A DNA stretch of 64,000 nucleotides from Paenibacillus apiarius (GCF_017052585.1 NZ_JAFFHZ010000001.1:2646501-2710500), one strand, 5' to 3'; counted from the first letter of the stretch, positions 16,899-25,535 are shown. Translations and numbers: made by a program. The notes: generated by a model from the sequence alone, not told the origin.

Positions 16899-17834
16899 AT
16901 GACAATTGCGTTGGCCGCCATCGTCGCCGTTCTGCTGGGCATCATCGCCATGCAATATGTGTTCAACCGAACGAGAAGCGCGGGCATTCGGCGTCTTCAT
17001 GAACAGTTGAACCGAATCGTCAACGGCGGCACAGGGGAGAAGCTGCTGCTCGTGACGGATGATCAGGAGCTTATACCGCTGCTCGTTGAAATCAACCGCC
17101 TTCTGGAGCGCAACCAACAATCATTGGCTAGCCACGCCAAGACCGAAATCGCGATGAAGAAGATGATTTCGAATATTTCGCACGATTTGAAGACGCCGTT
17201 GACCGTAGTGCTCGGATACTTGGAAACGATAAATCTGGATATGCAGATGAGCCAGGAAGAACGGGCCTCAATGCTGTCCAAAGTGGAGAAGAAGACGATT
17301 GAAGTATTGGAGCTCATTCATAAATTTTTTGATCTGGCGAAGCTGGAGTCGGGGGACAAGGACATCCCGCTGACTCGAATCCATCTGAATGAGATTTGCC
17401 GGACGAACATGCTGGCCTTTTATGACGTGTTGACGGCGAAAGGCTTCGAGGTTCATATCGATATTCCTGACCAGCCGCTATATGTGATGGGAAATGCCGA
17501 AGCGATGGATCGGATATTGAACAATTTGATTTCCAATGCGATTCAGCATGGGGGAGACGGCAACACGATTGGGCTGGCGTTGCGGGAAGACGGGGATTGG
17601 AGCCGAATAGAGGTGTGGGATAAAGGGAAAGGCATTAAGGAGCTGCACCGGGATCAAGTTTTTGAACGGATGTACACGCTTGAAGATTCCCGGAACTCGT
17701 CGTACCAGGGCAGCGGCCTGGGGCTGACGATCACGAAGCGGCTGGTCGAGAGCTTAGGCGGGACAATCCACCTGTACAGCAAGCCGTATGAGAAGACGGC
17801 CTTTTCTTTTTCCCTGAAGAAAATACGTTATTAG
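16899..17834 (+). CDS. Sensor histidine kinase, single membrane segment
   Basis: A 311-residue kinase with only one N-terminal membrane helix (residues 3-22) and no extracellular sensor loop. A short cytoplasmic linker leads to the phosphoacceptor box ISNISHDLKTPLTVVLGYLE (His95) and then the ATPase domain (NLISNAIQHG, WDKGKGI, GSGLGLTI). Kinases without an outside domain often depend on the partner ABC transporter for sensing, as in Bce-type modules. This fits the BcrA/BcrB-like genes that follow after 127 bp. The ligand is probably a cell-wall-active peptide, by analogy only. Confidence 0.9.
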   Translation: MTIALAAIVAVLLGIIAMQYVFNRTRSAGIRRLHEQLNRIVNGGTGEKLLLVTDDQELIPLLVEINRLLERNQQSLASHAKTEIAMKKMISNISHDLKTPLTVVLGYLETINLDMQMSQEERASMLSKVEKKTIEVLELIHKFFDLAKLESGDKDIPLTRIHLNEICRTNMLAFYDVLTAKGFEVHIDIPDQPLYVMGNAEAMDRILNNLISNAIQHGGDGNTIGLALREDGDWSRIEVWDKGKGIKELHRDQVFERMYTLEDSRNSSYQGSGLGLTITKRLVESLGGTIHLYSKPYEKTAFSFSLKKIRY

Positions 17835-17874
17835 TCAGCCTTTTGAACATGCAAGCTGAGCCGTGCGGTCCGCT

Positions 17875-17928
17875 TAAGAAATTCGTAAGAATCGGGTAAG
17901 AAAAAAGAGAATTTCACCCCTTACAATA
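17875..17928 (+). promoter_or_regulatory. Promoter of the bcrAB-like operon with three TAAGAA boxes
   Basis: TAAGAA occurs at 17875, 17886 and 17897, exactly 11 bp apart, as expected for an OmpR-type regulator binding direct repeats on one face of the helix. A -10-like TACAAT lies at 17923-17928. The gene starts at 17962. The upstream response regulator is the likely binder. Confidence 0.65.
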
Positions 17929-17961
17929 AAGATAAGTGAAGGAGCGAAAGGGGAACCAATC

Positions 17962-18885
17962 ATGACCTGCCTGTTGAGAACCAACCAGCTAACGAAGACG
18001 TTTCAAGGCAAAGAAGTCGTCTCGAACGTTAATATGAATATCCAAAAAGGGGAAATCTATGGCTTCCTCGGACCCAATGGAGCCGGCAAGACGACGATCA
18101 TGAAAATGATTACGAATCTGGTGAAACCGACTGCCGGCGAAATCGAGCTGTTCGGGGAAAAGCTGACCGATACTTCCTATCATCTGCTGGGAAGAATGGG
18201 CACCATTATCGAATATCCGGTCTTCTACGACAAGCTGTCGGCCAGAGACAATCTGGAGCTGCATTGCGATTACATGGGGTACCACAATAAGCAAGCCATC
18301 GACGAAGCGCTGGAACTGGTCAAGCTGACGAATACCGGCAGCAAAGCGGTGAAAGACTTCTCCCTCGGGATGAAGCAGCGGCTTGGCATCGCAAGAGCCA
18401 TTACGACGAAGCCTGAATTGCTCATGCTGGACGAACCGATCAATGGACTTGATCCGGTCGGGATTAAGGAAATCCGTGACTTGTTCAAAATGCTGAGCAA
18501 GGAGTACGGCATCACGATCTTGATTTCCAGTCATATCTTGGGGGAAATCGAACAGATGGCGGATACGATCGGCGTTATCAATCACGGTAAATTGATCGAG
18601 GAAGTATCGATGGAGCAGATCCGGGAGAAAAATACGGAGTACATCGAATTTACGACGAACGATTGCAAAAAAGCGGCGTTTCTGCTGGAGAAGCATCTGA
18701 ATGTATCCAACATGCGCGTAATCGACAATCAGATCATTCGCGTGTACGATCCGTCCGTGCCGCAGAGCTCGATTACGAAGACATTGGTCATGAACGATGT
18801 CGTCATCGAGTCGATTCACAAAAAGAACAGCTCGTTGGAGGACTATTTCCTGTCCTTGCTGAATGGCGGTGGCATCGTTGCGTAA
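17962..18885 (+). CDS. ABC transporter ATP-binding protein, BcrA-like
   Basis: A 307-residue ATPase. Walker A is GFLGPNGAGKTT (about residues 31-42), the signature is FSLGMKQRLGIARA, Walker B is LLMLDEPINGLDP, and the switch is ILISSHIL. The C-terminal extension of about 90 residues is typical of the BcrA family of bacitracin and lantibiotic exporters. RDNLELHCDYMGYH also matches that branch. It is preceded by the TAAGAA promoter and overlaps the permease gene by 23 bases. It probably gives resistance to a cell-envelope antibiotic; the specific drug cannot be read from sequence. Confidence 0.9.
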   Translation: MTCLLRTNQLTKTFQGKEVVSNVNMNIQKGEIYGFLGPNGAGKTTIMKMITNLVKPTAGEIELFGEKLTDTSYHLLGRMGTIIEYPVFYDKLSARDNLELHCDYMGYHNKQAIDEALELVKLTNTGSKAVKDFSLGMKQRLGIARAITTKPELLMLDEPINGLDPVGIKEIRDLFKMLSKEYGITILISSHILGEIEQMADTIGVINHGKLIEEVSMEQIREKNTEYIEFTTNDCKKAAFLLEKHLNVSNMRVIDNQIIRVYDPSVPQSSITKTLVMNDVVIESIHKKNSSLEDYFLSLLNGGGIVA

Positions 18886-19573
18886 GCTTATAAGCTTGGA
18901 GCTGAAAAAATTCAAGATCGGCAGATATATTCGCGGCGCTCTCATTGCGAACGCCGCCATTTTGGGCATGGTGCTGCTGATGATCTACGGGGCCGAGTAT
19001 GCGGACGAGACCGTCTTTACAACCTATTCCGAAGTGTTCACCGGCATCGACACCTTCGTGAGAGGCACGTTTATCGTGTTCGCCGCCGTGTTGTTGTCGC
19101 GCTTCATTATTGATGAATTCAAAAACAAGTCGATTACGGTGCTTTTCATGTATCCGATTAACCGGAAAAAGCTCATTTCGGCGAAACTGCTCATCGTATT
19201 CTTGTTTACGTTCCTGTCCATCATCATCTCCGACTTGATCGTAAGCGGCGCTGTACTGGCAATCAACGGGTATACGCACAAAATGAGCGAGCCGTTAACA
19301 GCCTCGATTCTGACGGGCGCTTTGATTAGCTTCGGGATGAATGCGCTGGCAGCCAGCTGCATGAGCCTCATTCCGCTTTATTTCGGGATGAGAAGATATT
19401 CAACGGTAACGACCATCACTACATCGCTGCTCATCGTGCTTATCGTCTGCTCGAACAATGGCGGGGTGTCGCTCAACAACATCATTATCATCCCGATTAC
19501 GCTGGCCATCATGGGCGCTTTTGTCGCCTATGCCGCGCTCAGAAACATCGAGCATGTCGATATCAGCAAATAG
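18863..19573 (+). CDS. ABC transporter permease, BcrB/ABC-2 like
   Basis: A 236-residue membrane protein with about six hydrophobic segments (roughly 22-42, 60-80, 105-130, 145-170, 180-200 and 207-228). It is the membrane partner of the ATPase whose gene it overlaps. FIIDEFKNKSITVLFMYPINRKKLISAKLL is the typical ABC-2 coupling region. Only one permease gene is present, as in some two-gene lantibiotic-immunity or BcrAB sets. A terminator follows directly. Confidence 0.88.
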   Translation: MAVASLRKLISLELKKFKIGRYIRGALIANAAILGMVLLMIYGAEYADETVFTTYSEVFTGIDTFVRGTFIVFAAVLLSRFIIDEFKNKSITVLFMYPINRKKLISAKLLIVFLFTFLSIIISDLIVSGAVLAINGYTHKMSEPLTASILTGALISFGMNALAASCMSLIPLYFGMRRYSTVTTITTSLLIVLIVCSNNGGVSLNNIIIIPITLAIMGAFVAYAALRNIEHVDISK

Positions 19574-19582
19574 AAAGAACGA

Positions 19583-19609
19583 AAAGAGCGCCCGTCAGAG
19601 GCGCTCTTT
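19583..19609 (+). terminator. Terminator after the bcrAB-like operon
   Basis: AAAGAGCGCC pairs with GGCGCTCTTT around seven bases. It lies between convergent genes and may work both ways. Confidence 0.75.
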
Positions 19610-19659
19610 GTCATGAATCTCACCAGGAGAAGCAACGAATCTTGTAAGCCGGAAAAATA

Positions 19660-20016
19660 TTATTGGCTTGCCCCGTCCGCAGCTTCCGGAATGACGGGCA
19701 CGCCTTGCAGCGGCTTCCCTTCCTTATAGTACAGCGACGGGGTGAGAATGACGTAGAATATATGGACTTGGTCATATCCATGCTCTTGCAATAGAGCGTA
19801 GAGCTTGGAAGCGACCGCATCATGCTTCTCTTGTTCCCGCTGAAACATATAGATCTCGACAGACAAGGGCGAGTTGGCGACGGGGATCGCGTGTATCAGC
19901 TCGATCTTCACGATCTCCGGCGGAATATGGACGGTATCGGCAACCAGGTGGATGACTGCTGATGAGATGCGTTCGACAAATGGCTGCTTAAACCCTTTAA
20001 AACGAATAAACGGCAT
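19660..20016 (-). CDS. DUF1904 family protein
   Basis: A 118-residue soluble protein starting MPFIRFKGFKQPFVERISSAVIHLVADTVHIPPEIVKIELIHA, the opening of the DUF1904 family, which has a tautomerase-like fold. The middle, SVEIYMFQREQEKHDAVASKLYALLQEHGYDQVHIFYVILTP, also fits. The N-terminal Pro after Met would be the catalytic base if it is a true tautomerase; that is inference. It is a single gene between two convergent or divergent neighbours. The gap 20017-20188 has only AT-rich promoter-like sequence. Confidence 0.8.
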   Translation of the reverse strand: MPFIRFKGFKQPFVERISSAVIHLVADTVHIPPEIVKIELIHAIPVANSPLSVEIYMFQREQEKHDAVASKLYALLQEHGYDQVHIFYVILTPSLYYKEGKPLQGVPVIPEAADGASQ

Positions 20017-20188
20017 AATATCATCCCTACTTTAAACTCTAGTATCATATGTCATTGTTTATATATTTAATTACCATTACGTATCATAACACAGGTTGTC
20101 CCATTTACGGAATAGTTGTCTCGATTCGAACTGCGTTTGTCTCGCCCCGCAAGGAACGATATGCGTATTATTCCTAGTCTATTCATAG

Positions 20189-21379
20189 TCAGCGAACCGC
20201 TGCCGCGTTTTGCGCGAACACGCTGCGGGCCGCAAAGAGACAGACGGCACAGACGGCTGTATATATGACCATCAAGGTCTGGAACGAGGAAAGATCGAGA
20301 ATGATGCCGGTAAAAATGAGCGACAGCTGCAGCACCGAGGTTTCAATCATCCGTTTTAACGAGAAAAAGCGGCCCAGCGCATCTTTGGAAATGCGCACCT
20401 GCGCCTCCGTATTGGACAGCGGGATGAATAGCCCGCCGGCGAACCCGAATACGGCAAAGCCGATAATTTGAACCGGCATGACCGGAATAATCAGGATGAG
20501 CAAGCTGCCAATGACCAGCATGGCCCCGCCGAAGAGCAGCGCGGATGTGCTCATACGCTGCGCAAGCTTCTTCATCGCCAAGCCCGCGATCAGGATGGAC
20601 GTGCCCTCCACAGCATAAATGATCCCTTTCAAGCCGTCAAAATCATTGGCTTCGCTCAGCTCAATGGCAAATACATTGAAGCCGCCAATAAATAAAAACG
20701 GAATGCACGTCATGATGAGCAGAGCCTTGACCATTGGCTCCCGCCGCATAAGCGGGAATAACTCCGAGAAGGAGGCTTTGGCACGCGCTCGGTGCGTAAC
20801 GTTGCCGAGCTGCGACCGGTCAAAGGACAGCATGCACGTCAAAATAATCAATACGACGTAGGTGAGCCCGGAGATGACATAAATGTTCTGCAAAGACAGA
20901 ACGGACAGCAAGACGCCGCCGATGGCGGTTCCGAAGATGCGGGCAATCGTAGTCAGATTGAAATTGAGCATGTTCGCCTTCATTAGCTGATCCTCCGGCA
21001 CAATGACCGGCAGCGCGGCATTAACCGTCGGAAAATAGAATGACGAGGATATGACAATGATCAGTTGAAACACGACCATATACCAGACGTTCTGCTCCCA
21101 TATGGCGGCGAGCATAAAGCCGATGGCGGCGATCCGCAGCATGCCGCTGTATAGCAAAATCTTCTTCGGGTGAAACCGGTCGATGATATTGCCGGCGTAC
21201 GGGGCCAAGAAGATGCCGAATACAGCCCCCGACACCAGGATGAACGACTGCAGGAAGCGGGAGGACAATTGCTCGCTTAAAAACTGCAGGCTGCCGATCG
21301 TGCCAATCCATGCCGCCAGTTCGGATACGAACACCCCGGATAAAATAAGCCACATATTTCTATTCGAGTTCGCTGTCAT
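20189..21379 (-). CDS. MFS transporter
   Basis: A 396-residue membrane protein with about twelve membrane segments. The family loop between segments 2 and 3 is partly kept (GNIIDRFHPKKILLYSG). It resembles the macrolide or enterobactin-exporter-like MFS branch (LAPYAGNIIDRFHPKK, NAALPVIVPEDQLMKANMLN). The gene overlaps the upstream ArsR-type regulator gene by 20 bases, so the two are translationally coupled and the regulator probably controls export. The substrate is unknown; drug or siderophore efflux is the usual role. Confidence 0.88.
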   Translation of the reverse strand: MTANSNRNMWLILSGVFVSELAAWIGTIGSLQFLSEQLSSRFLQSFILVSGAVFGIFLAPYAGNIIDRFHPKKILLYSGMLRIAAIGFMLAAIWEQNVWYMVVFQLIIVISSSFYFPTVNAALPVIVPEDQLMKANMLNFNLTTIARIFGTAIGGVLLSVLSLQNIYVISGLTYVVLIILTCMLSFDRSQLGNVTHRARAKASFSELFPLMRREPMVKALLIMTCIPFLFIGGFNVFAIELSEANDFDGLKGIIYAVEGTSILIAGLAMKKLAQRMSTSALLFGGAMLVIGSLLILIIPVMPVQIIGFAVFGFAGGLFIPLSNTEAQVRISKDALGRFFSLKRMIETSVLQLSLIFTGIILDLSSFQTLMVIYTAVCAVCLFAARSVFAQNAAAVR

Positions 21380-21998
21380 CGTGCTCTGTGCCCTCCTGTC
21401 CGTTACCGAATGCCGCCGCTTGGCCGCCGCTTCGTTGAAATCCGATCAGCGACATCATGTAAGGCTTCGCATCTGCAGGCCCATTCGCTTCCTGCTGCTT
21501 GAAATGCTTGCGGTACAGCTCCTTAAATTCCTTCAGAAAGGCGCTAAACTGCTCTTCCGTCGCATGAAATTGATAGGTGGCCGCCAAGTTTTTCTTTACG
21601 TCTTGGTGATGGCTCTGCAACTGAAAAGCCTCGCCCGGCGCCTTCTCGATTTCTTGCCGCGTCGTCAGCACCGTTTCGAGAAAGACTTGCCGGGACGTCT
21701 CGATGAGCTCATGGCTCGGCAGCAGATCATCGCTCGGAATGAACCTTCTCGCCACTGCTTTATAGAACTTCTGCATAATGCCGTTCTTTTCTTCCACCCG
21801 CACGATATGCACGATGCCGTGCTTCTCCAGCTCCTTCAGATGAAAATAAATCTTGGTCTTCGGAATGGCGAGAATTTCGGCCAATTGCTGCCCCGTGTAC
21901 TCTTGTTTCACCAGATTCATCAATATTTTCGTACGCAGGGGGTCGCTGATCACTTTCAATTTCTCCAGCGTGTCAATAATAAACAAGTCCTGTTGCAT
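21360..21998 (-). CDS. ArsR-type winged-helix regulator
   Basis: A regulator of about 212 residues. The N-terminal winged helix is LEKLKVISDPLRTKILMNLVKQEYTGQQLAEILAIPKTKIYFHLKELEKHGIVHIV. The long C-terminal part is helical and polar, without metal-binding cysteines, so it is not a metal sensor of the classic ArsR kind. The ATG at 21998 was chosen; a GTG four codons earlier is also possible. It overlaps the MFS gene. Upstream, on the coding strand, TTGAAC occurs twice 18 bp apart near 22026-22049, which may be the operator. Confidence 0.85.
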   Translation of the reverse strand: MQQDLFIIDTLEKLKVISDPLRTKILMNLVKQEYTGQQLAEILAIPKTKIYFHLKELEKHGIVHIVRVEEKNGIMQKFYKAVARRFIPSDDLLPSHELIETSRQVFLETVLTTRQEIEKAPGEAFQLQSHHQDVKKNLAATYQFHATEEQFSAFLKEFKELYRKHFKQQEANGPADAKPYMMSLIGFQRSGGQAAAFGNGQEGTEHDDSELE

Positions 21999-22282
21999 TA
22001 ATGTGTTCACCCTTTTTTTAACGTTCAATTTTATTTGATTGTTCAAATTTATCATTCCTCACCAAGGGTGTCAATTCCAAAATGACAACGATACCTTAAA
22101 TTGACCCGGACAGGATTAGCGCCATGCATTAGAAAAGAAATATAAAATTCGTTATGAAGTTTCTGCACACAGGGATGGAAGCGGTTGCGCGAATTAGCGT
22201 ACAATGAGAATATAATGTCGGGGAACGTGGGAGGCGAGTGCTGCAAGCCCCGTAATCTGATGATGATGGAGGGGGAATACGC

Positions 22283-22975
22283 ATGGCGATTAAAGCGATT
22301 GCATTGGATTTTGACGGGCTTATTTTAGATACGGAAACGGCAAGTTATTTATCCTTTCGCGAGATATGTCAGGAGTACGGACACGATATGCCGCTTGCCG
22401 TCTGGAGGGAGTGGGCCGGAGGAATCCGCACCTGGCCATTGGCGTGCGAATATTTGGAAGGGCTTCTGGGCAAATCAGTGGATCGCGAAGAGCTGCACCG
22501 CCACCATCGGGCCATATACAATGAGATGATTGCGGAATGGGACGTGCTTCCAGGCGTGAGGGAAGTATTGGATACGGCCGGAAGGCTGGGCCTCAAAGTC
22601 GCGCTTGCTTCCAGCGCTTCGGCTGCGTGGGCGGTGAATCATGTCAAGCGCTACGGCTTGCTCGATTATTTCGATTTTTTGCAGACGCGCGACAATGTGA
22701 CCAAGGTCAAGCCCGATCCCGAAATCTATTTGAAGGCGGTGGACGGACTTGGCGTAAGAGCGGACGAGACGATTGCGTTCGAGGATTCGGTGGTAGGAAC
22801 ACAAGCGGCGAAGGCAGCGGGACTCTATTGTGTCGCGGTGCCGAATCATGTTACGGCGAATTGCTCGTTCGATCACGTCGACATTCGGTTATCATCACTT
22901 CTTGATATGGGACTGGAGGATATTATCCATACTTTGGAGAAGGGCAATCCGGTGCCCCAAGAAAGTGATATATAG
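22283..22975 (+). CDS. HAD-family phosphatase, beta-phosphoglucomutase-like
   Basis: A 230-residue haloacid-dehalogenase-fold hydrolase. Motif I is ALDFDGLILDTE (both catalytic Asp), motif II is ALASSAS (Ser), and motifs III and IV are KVKPDPEIYL and AFEDSVVGTQAAKAAG. The cap (about residues 20-85) is the helical C1 type of the beta-PGM subfamily. The substrate is probably a sugar phosphate, by family. GGAGGGGG lies before the ATG. The EEP hydrolase gene follows after 37 bp, probably in the same transcript. Confidence 0.9.
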   Translation: MAIKAIALDFDGLILDTETASYLSFREICQEYGHDMPLAVWREWAGGIRTWPLACEYLEGLLGKSVDREELHRHHRAIYNEMIAEWDVLPGVREVLDTAGRLGLKVALASSASAAWAVNHVKRYGLLDYFDFLQTRDNVTKVKPDPEIYLKAVDGLGVRADETIAFEDSVVGTQAAKAAGLYCVAVPNHVTANCSFDHVDIRLSSLLDMGLEDIIHTLEKGNPVPQESDI

Positions 22976-23012
22976 ACACAGTACACAGTCACAATAATTA
23001 GGGGTGAGAGCT

Positions 23013-23804
23013 ATGGACGCTACGTTCATGAGTTTTAATTTGCGATACAACGAGATCCAAGACGGGGAAAATGCGTGGCCATACCGGGTTGACAAGGTGG
23101 CCGAGGTAATCCGGAGCCACGAACCCCTGATCATCGGGACTCAGGAGGGTCTTCACCCGATGCTGCTCGATATGGAGCAGAGCTTGCCGCAATATGGTTT
23201 CCTTGGCGAGGGGCGCTATGGCGGACATCAAGATGAGCATAATGCCATTTGGTATGATAAAGAACAGCTTACAGTGCTCGAACACGGACAATTCTGGTTG
23301 TCGGAGCAGCCGGCTCGCCCAGGCAGCATAAGCTGGAGCAGCAGTCTGCCGCGTATTTGCACATGGGCCCGGTTCCAGCTTGCCAAAGATTCTGCCAGTG
23401 AATTTATCGTGTTCAATACGCATCTGGATCACGAGAGCGAGGAAGCCCAAGTGAACGGAATTCGCCTCGTTCGGCAGCACATGGAGGAGCAATTCCGCAA
23501 GCGCGCGCTTCCTATGATATTGATGGGAGACTTCAATTCTACGCCTGACAGCCCTGTCCTGAACGTTCTTCGCTCCAATCCGGACGGCAGTGTTCTGTCT
23601 TTGACAGACGCCTATTCGGCAGCCGCCGGCAAGGTCGGGGCCACATTCCATGACTTCCAGGGCGGAGAAGACGGAGAGGCCATCGATTATATTTTTGTGT
23701 CCAGTGACATTCGCGTTATAGCGACCAAAGTAATTCGGGATCGGGTAAACGGGGGATACCCTTCTGACCATTACCCGGTAGCGGCGCGCGTCTCGATGAG
23801 CTGA
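23013..23804 (+). CDS. Endonuclease/exonuclease/phosphatase (EEP) family protein
   Basis: A 263-residue EEP-fold hydrolase. Landmarks are MSFNLRYNEIQDGENAWPYR, GTQEGLHPMLLDM (metal-binding Glu), FNTHLDHESEEAQVNG, MGDFNSTPDSPVL (Asp and Asn), IDYIFVS, and PSDHYPVAARV (Asp-His). The order is that of the small secreted or cytoplasmic EEP proteins often annotated as metal-dependent phosphodiesterases, close to nocturnin or deadenylase-like folds. There is no signal peptide. ATG 23013 follows TTAGGGGTG; a GTG three codons upstream is less likely. The substrate could be a phospholipid, sugar phosphate or nucleotide. Confidence 0.87.
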   Translation: MDATFMSFNLRYNEIQDGENAWPYRVDKVAEVIRSHEPLIIGTQEGLHPMLLDMEQSLPQYGFLGEGRYGGHQDEHNAIWYDKEQLTVLEHGQFWLSEQPARPGSISWSSSLPRICTWARFQLAKDSASEFIVFNTHLDHESEEAQVNGIRLVRQHMEEQFRKRALPMILMGDFNSTPDSPVLNVLRSNPDGSVLSLTDAYSAAAGKVGATFHDFQGGEDGEAIDYIFVSSDIRVIATKVIRDRVNGGYPSDHYPVAARVSMS

Positions 23805-23890
23805 CAGACTTGCCCCGCGTACCCGGGGATTGGATGCAACAGCGGCGGCGTTTCCGGTGAACTGCCGAGAAGCGCTAGCCGCTATCGGGA

Positions 23891-24085
23891 TCACCTCGTA
23901 TGGTACATAAGAGGAGGAAGCATCTTCGTATTGATTACCATTGATGACTGACAGAGGGGACAGCTCGGCGTTTTTTCAAACGTGAGATTTTCTCTCATCC
24001 AGCAAGAACAGTCCTCACTGCTGCAACTCCAAATGGAAGTCTGCTCTTCCGGAACCGGCTCGACATTTTTTTTAGAATAATACAT
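23891..24085 (-). CDS. YdjO-like cold-inducible zinc-ribbon protein
   Basis: A 64-residue protein with four-cysteine zinc-ribbon character (IWSCSSEDCSCWMRENLTFEKTPSCPLCQSSMV), the signature of B. subtilis YdjO, a cold-induced protein. AAGGAGG lies ten bases before the ATG. A paralogue of the same design is encoded after the csp gene about 700 bp away, on the other strand. Together they flank the cold-shock gene. The molecular role is not known. Confidence 0.85.
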   Translation of the reverse strand: MYYSKKNVEPVPEEQTSIWSCSSEDCSCWMRENLTFEKTPSCPLCQSSMVINTKMLPPLMYHTR

Positions 24086-24345
24086 CGCAAAACCCTCCTT
24101 GCGTATTATAGGGGCCGCGGGCAATGGGCAATGAAAAAGAACTGCCCGGAGGACAGCCCTTTTTTAATTGGCTACAGTCTTGCCACGCAAAAGCGGATTG
24201 CATGAGTTCATGGAACCACTCCATATATAGTATGTGAATTAAGTCCTGAATATATGTTAACTATTTGTTCAACAGGCCTGTGCACGAGAAAAAGGGGCTG
24301 CATGCATAGTTTTCCAAAAAAATTTCCAATTGGCCGTCCGACGAC

Positions 24346-24374
24346 TTGCAAATCGCATTTTTATATGGTATCAT
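24346..24374 (+). promoter_or_regulatory. Promoter of the csp gene
   Basis: TTGCAA (24346-24351) and TATCAT (24369-24374) are 17 bp apart, about 140 bp before the csp start. This gives a long leader, as is usual for cold-shock genes. Confidence 0.55.
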
Positions 24375-24402
24375 TATGTCAATTGCTAAATTTGAACCAC
24401 GC

Positions 24403-24464
24403 TTCACACATTGAAAAGGGTATCATTTTTACGATGGAACTTTTTTCAATGTGTGAATTTTTTT
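24403..24464 (+). terminator. Large hairpin with T run in the csp leader (attenuator candidate)
   Basis: TTCACACATTGAAAA (24403-24417) pairs perfectly over 15 bp with TTTTCAATGTGTGAA (24443-24457), followed by seven T. It lies between the promoter and the csp ribosome site, so it has the form of an intrinsic terminator inside a leader. Read-through or melting could control csp expression. It could also end a short separate RNA. Confidence 0.7.
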
Positions 24465-24513
24465 AAAGTTGAAAAAATAAACATGTTATATTTCCTTTTG
24501 GAGGTCAAGAATT

Positions 24514-24714
24514 ATGCAAACAGGTACAGTAAAATGGTTTAACGCAGAAAAAGGTTTTGGTTTTATCGAAGTTGAAGGCGGCAGCGATGTATTCGTACAC
24601 TTCAGCGCGATTCAAGGCGAAGGCTTCAAATCGTTGGACGAAGGACAACGCGTTCAATTCAACGTGGTACAAGGCAACCGTGGACCACAAGCTGAGGACG
24701 TAACGAAGCTGTAA
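24514..24714 (+). CDS. Cold-shock protein, CspA family
   Basis: A 66-residue single cold-shock domain. The RNA-binding motifs are [14 protein letters not shown] (RNP1) and DVFVHFSAI (RNP2), then [23 protein letters not shown]. It binds single-stranded nucleic acid and melts RNA structure in the cold. TTGGAGG lies before the ATG. The long leader with a 15-bp hairpin and T run suggests post-initiation control. A YdjO-like gene follows after a terminator, and another YdjO-like gene lies on the opposite strand upstream. Confidence 0.95.
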   Translation: MQTGTVKWFNAEKGFGFIEVEGGSDVFVHFSAIQGEGFKSLDEGQRVQFNVVQGNRGPQAEDVTKL

Positions 24715-24729
24715 GCTAAAGCCAGACGA

Positions 24730-24764
24730 CTGCTCTTGACATGTGTGAAGAGCAGTTTTTCTTT
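24730..24764 (+). terminator. Terminator between csp and the ydjO-like gene
   Basis: CTGCTCTT pairs with AAGAGCAG around ten bases, followed by TTTTTCTTTT. The ydjO-like gene starts 35 bp later, so some read-through or a separate promoter is needed. Confidence 0.8.
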
Positions 24765-24798
24765 TGGTTGCAGGATCAAAAGAAAGGGAGGGGTAACG

Positions 24799-25029
24799 AT
24801 GAATTATCGCAAGAAGCCATTAGAAGAGATTCCGGAGGAAAATACGGCCATCTGGTCTTGCACGAAAGAAGGCTGCAAGGGTTGGATGCGCGACAATTTT
24901 GCATTCGAGAATGAGCCGACTTGTCGGCTATGCAACTCTCCGATGGTCCGTGATATGAAGATGCTACCGTTACTTGTTAACCCGAATGGCGATCTGAAAT
25001 CGATCAAGAAGGGTGTGCAGATCGATTAG
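24799..25029 (+). CDS. YdjO-like cold-inducible zinc-ribbon protein
   Basis: A 76-residue paralogue of the protein encoded at 23891-24085. It shares the frame EIPEENTAIWSCTKEGCKGWMRDNFAFENEPTCRLCNSPMV, with four cysteines spaced as for zinc, and a longer basic C-terminus (LKSIKKGVQID). The ATG at 24799 follows AAAGGGAGGGG. It lies downstream of csp, which supports cold induction; function unknown. Confidence 0.87.
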   Translation: MNYRKKPLEEIPEENTAIWSCTKEGCKGWMRDNFAFENEPTCRLCNSPMVRDMKMLPLLVNPNGDLKSIKKGVQID

Positions 25030-25535
25030 CTGTTCCGATAACAGCATTCCTCTGCGTAACGAGACGGATTGACGGACGACGTATCATTGTGGTTGTGAAC
25101 AGCCTCCGCCATGTAGAAGGACACCTCAAGAGGTGTCCTTTTTGCGTTATCTGCGTGAATTGAAGGTTATTTCCAATTGGCCTAAGGCTACTCGAACCCG
25201 GGATACTTTGCGGCTGCCTTCAAGGAGAAGCTCGGGGTCAGCCGGTGCGAGGTCATTCGGCAGCATCGGCGATAAACAAGCTTTCTTCATTGGAAGAGGG
25301 CTTTTTTCTATGATCAGGAGCGAAACCGGTTGGGAACGGCGCCTTGTGTTACCGCATTGGCGGCATTTGCGAAACAATAAGAAAATGAACATAATACGTT
25401 TATTTTGACATAAATCCGGCCTTTCAAGGCCGGATTTTCTCGATTGACGAGTATAACATTCGAGATATATACTACTAAATAGTTTACTGCTAATTATTTT
25501 AACTTTAAAATAATTGTCGAAGGGAAACGATTTCG
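25030..25535. other. Intergenic region with two terminators, upstream of marR
   Basis: About 500 bp with no supported gene. A strong hairpin with T run (AAGGACACCTC with GAGGTGTCCTT, 25118-25144) ends the cold-shock cluster. A second (AAATCCGGCC with GGCCGGATTT, 25412-25437) lies just before the marR promoter. Frames between them look random. Confidence 0.6.
25444..25515 (+). promoter_or_regulatory. marR-MFS promoter and MarR operator palindrome
   Basis: TTGACG (25444-25449) and TATACT (25468-25473) are 18 bp apart. Just downstream, 25492-25515 is a palindrome with perfect 11-bp arms, AATTATTTTAA and TTAAAATAATT, around a 2-bp centre. This is the size and AT-rich nature of MarR operators, and it lies 20 bp before the marR start. 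Confidence 0.65.

Noticed and set aside
17989..18969. 326-codon minus-strand frame
   Set aside because: It is the mirror of the BcrA-like ATPase gene, whose motifs are perfect; the antisense product has no family feature.
21183..22001. 272-codon plus-strand frame
   Set aside because: Antisense to the MFS and ArsR-type genes, which carry clear motifs and overlap correctly.
22998..23894. 298-codon minus-strand frame
   Set aside because: Antisense to the EEP hydrolase gene; no motif of its own.
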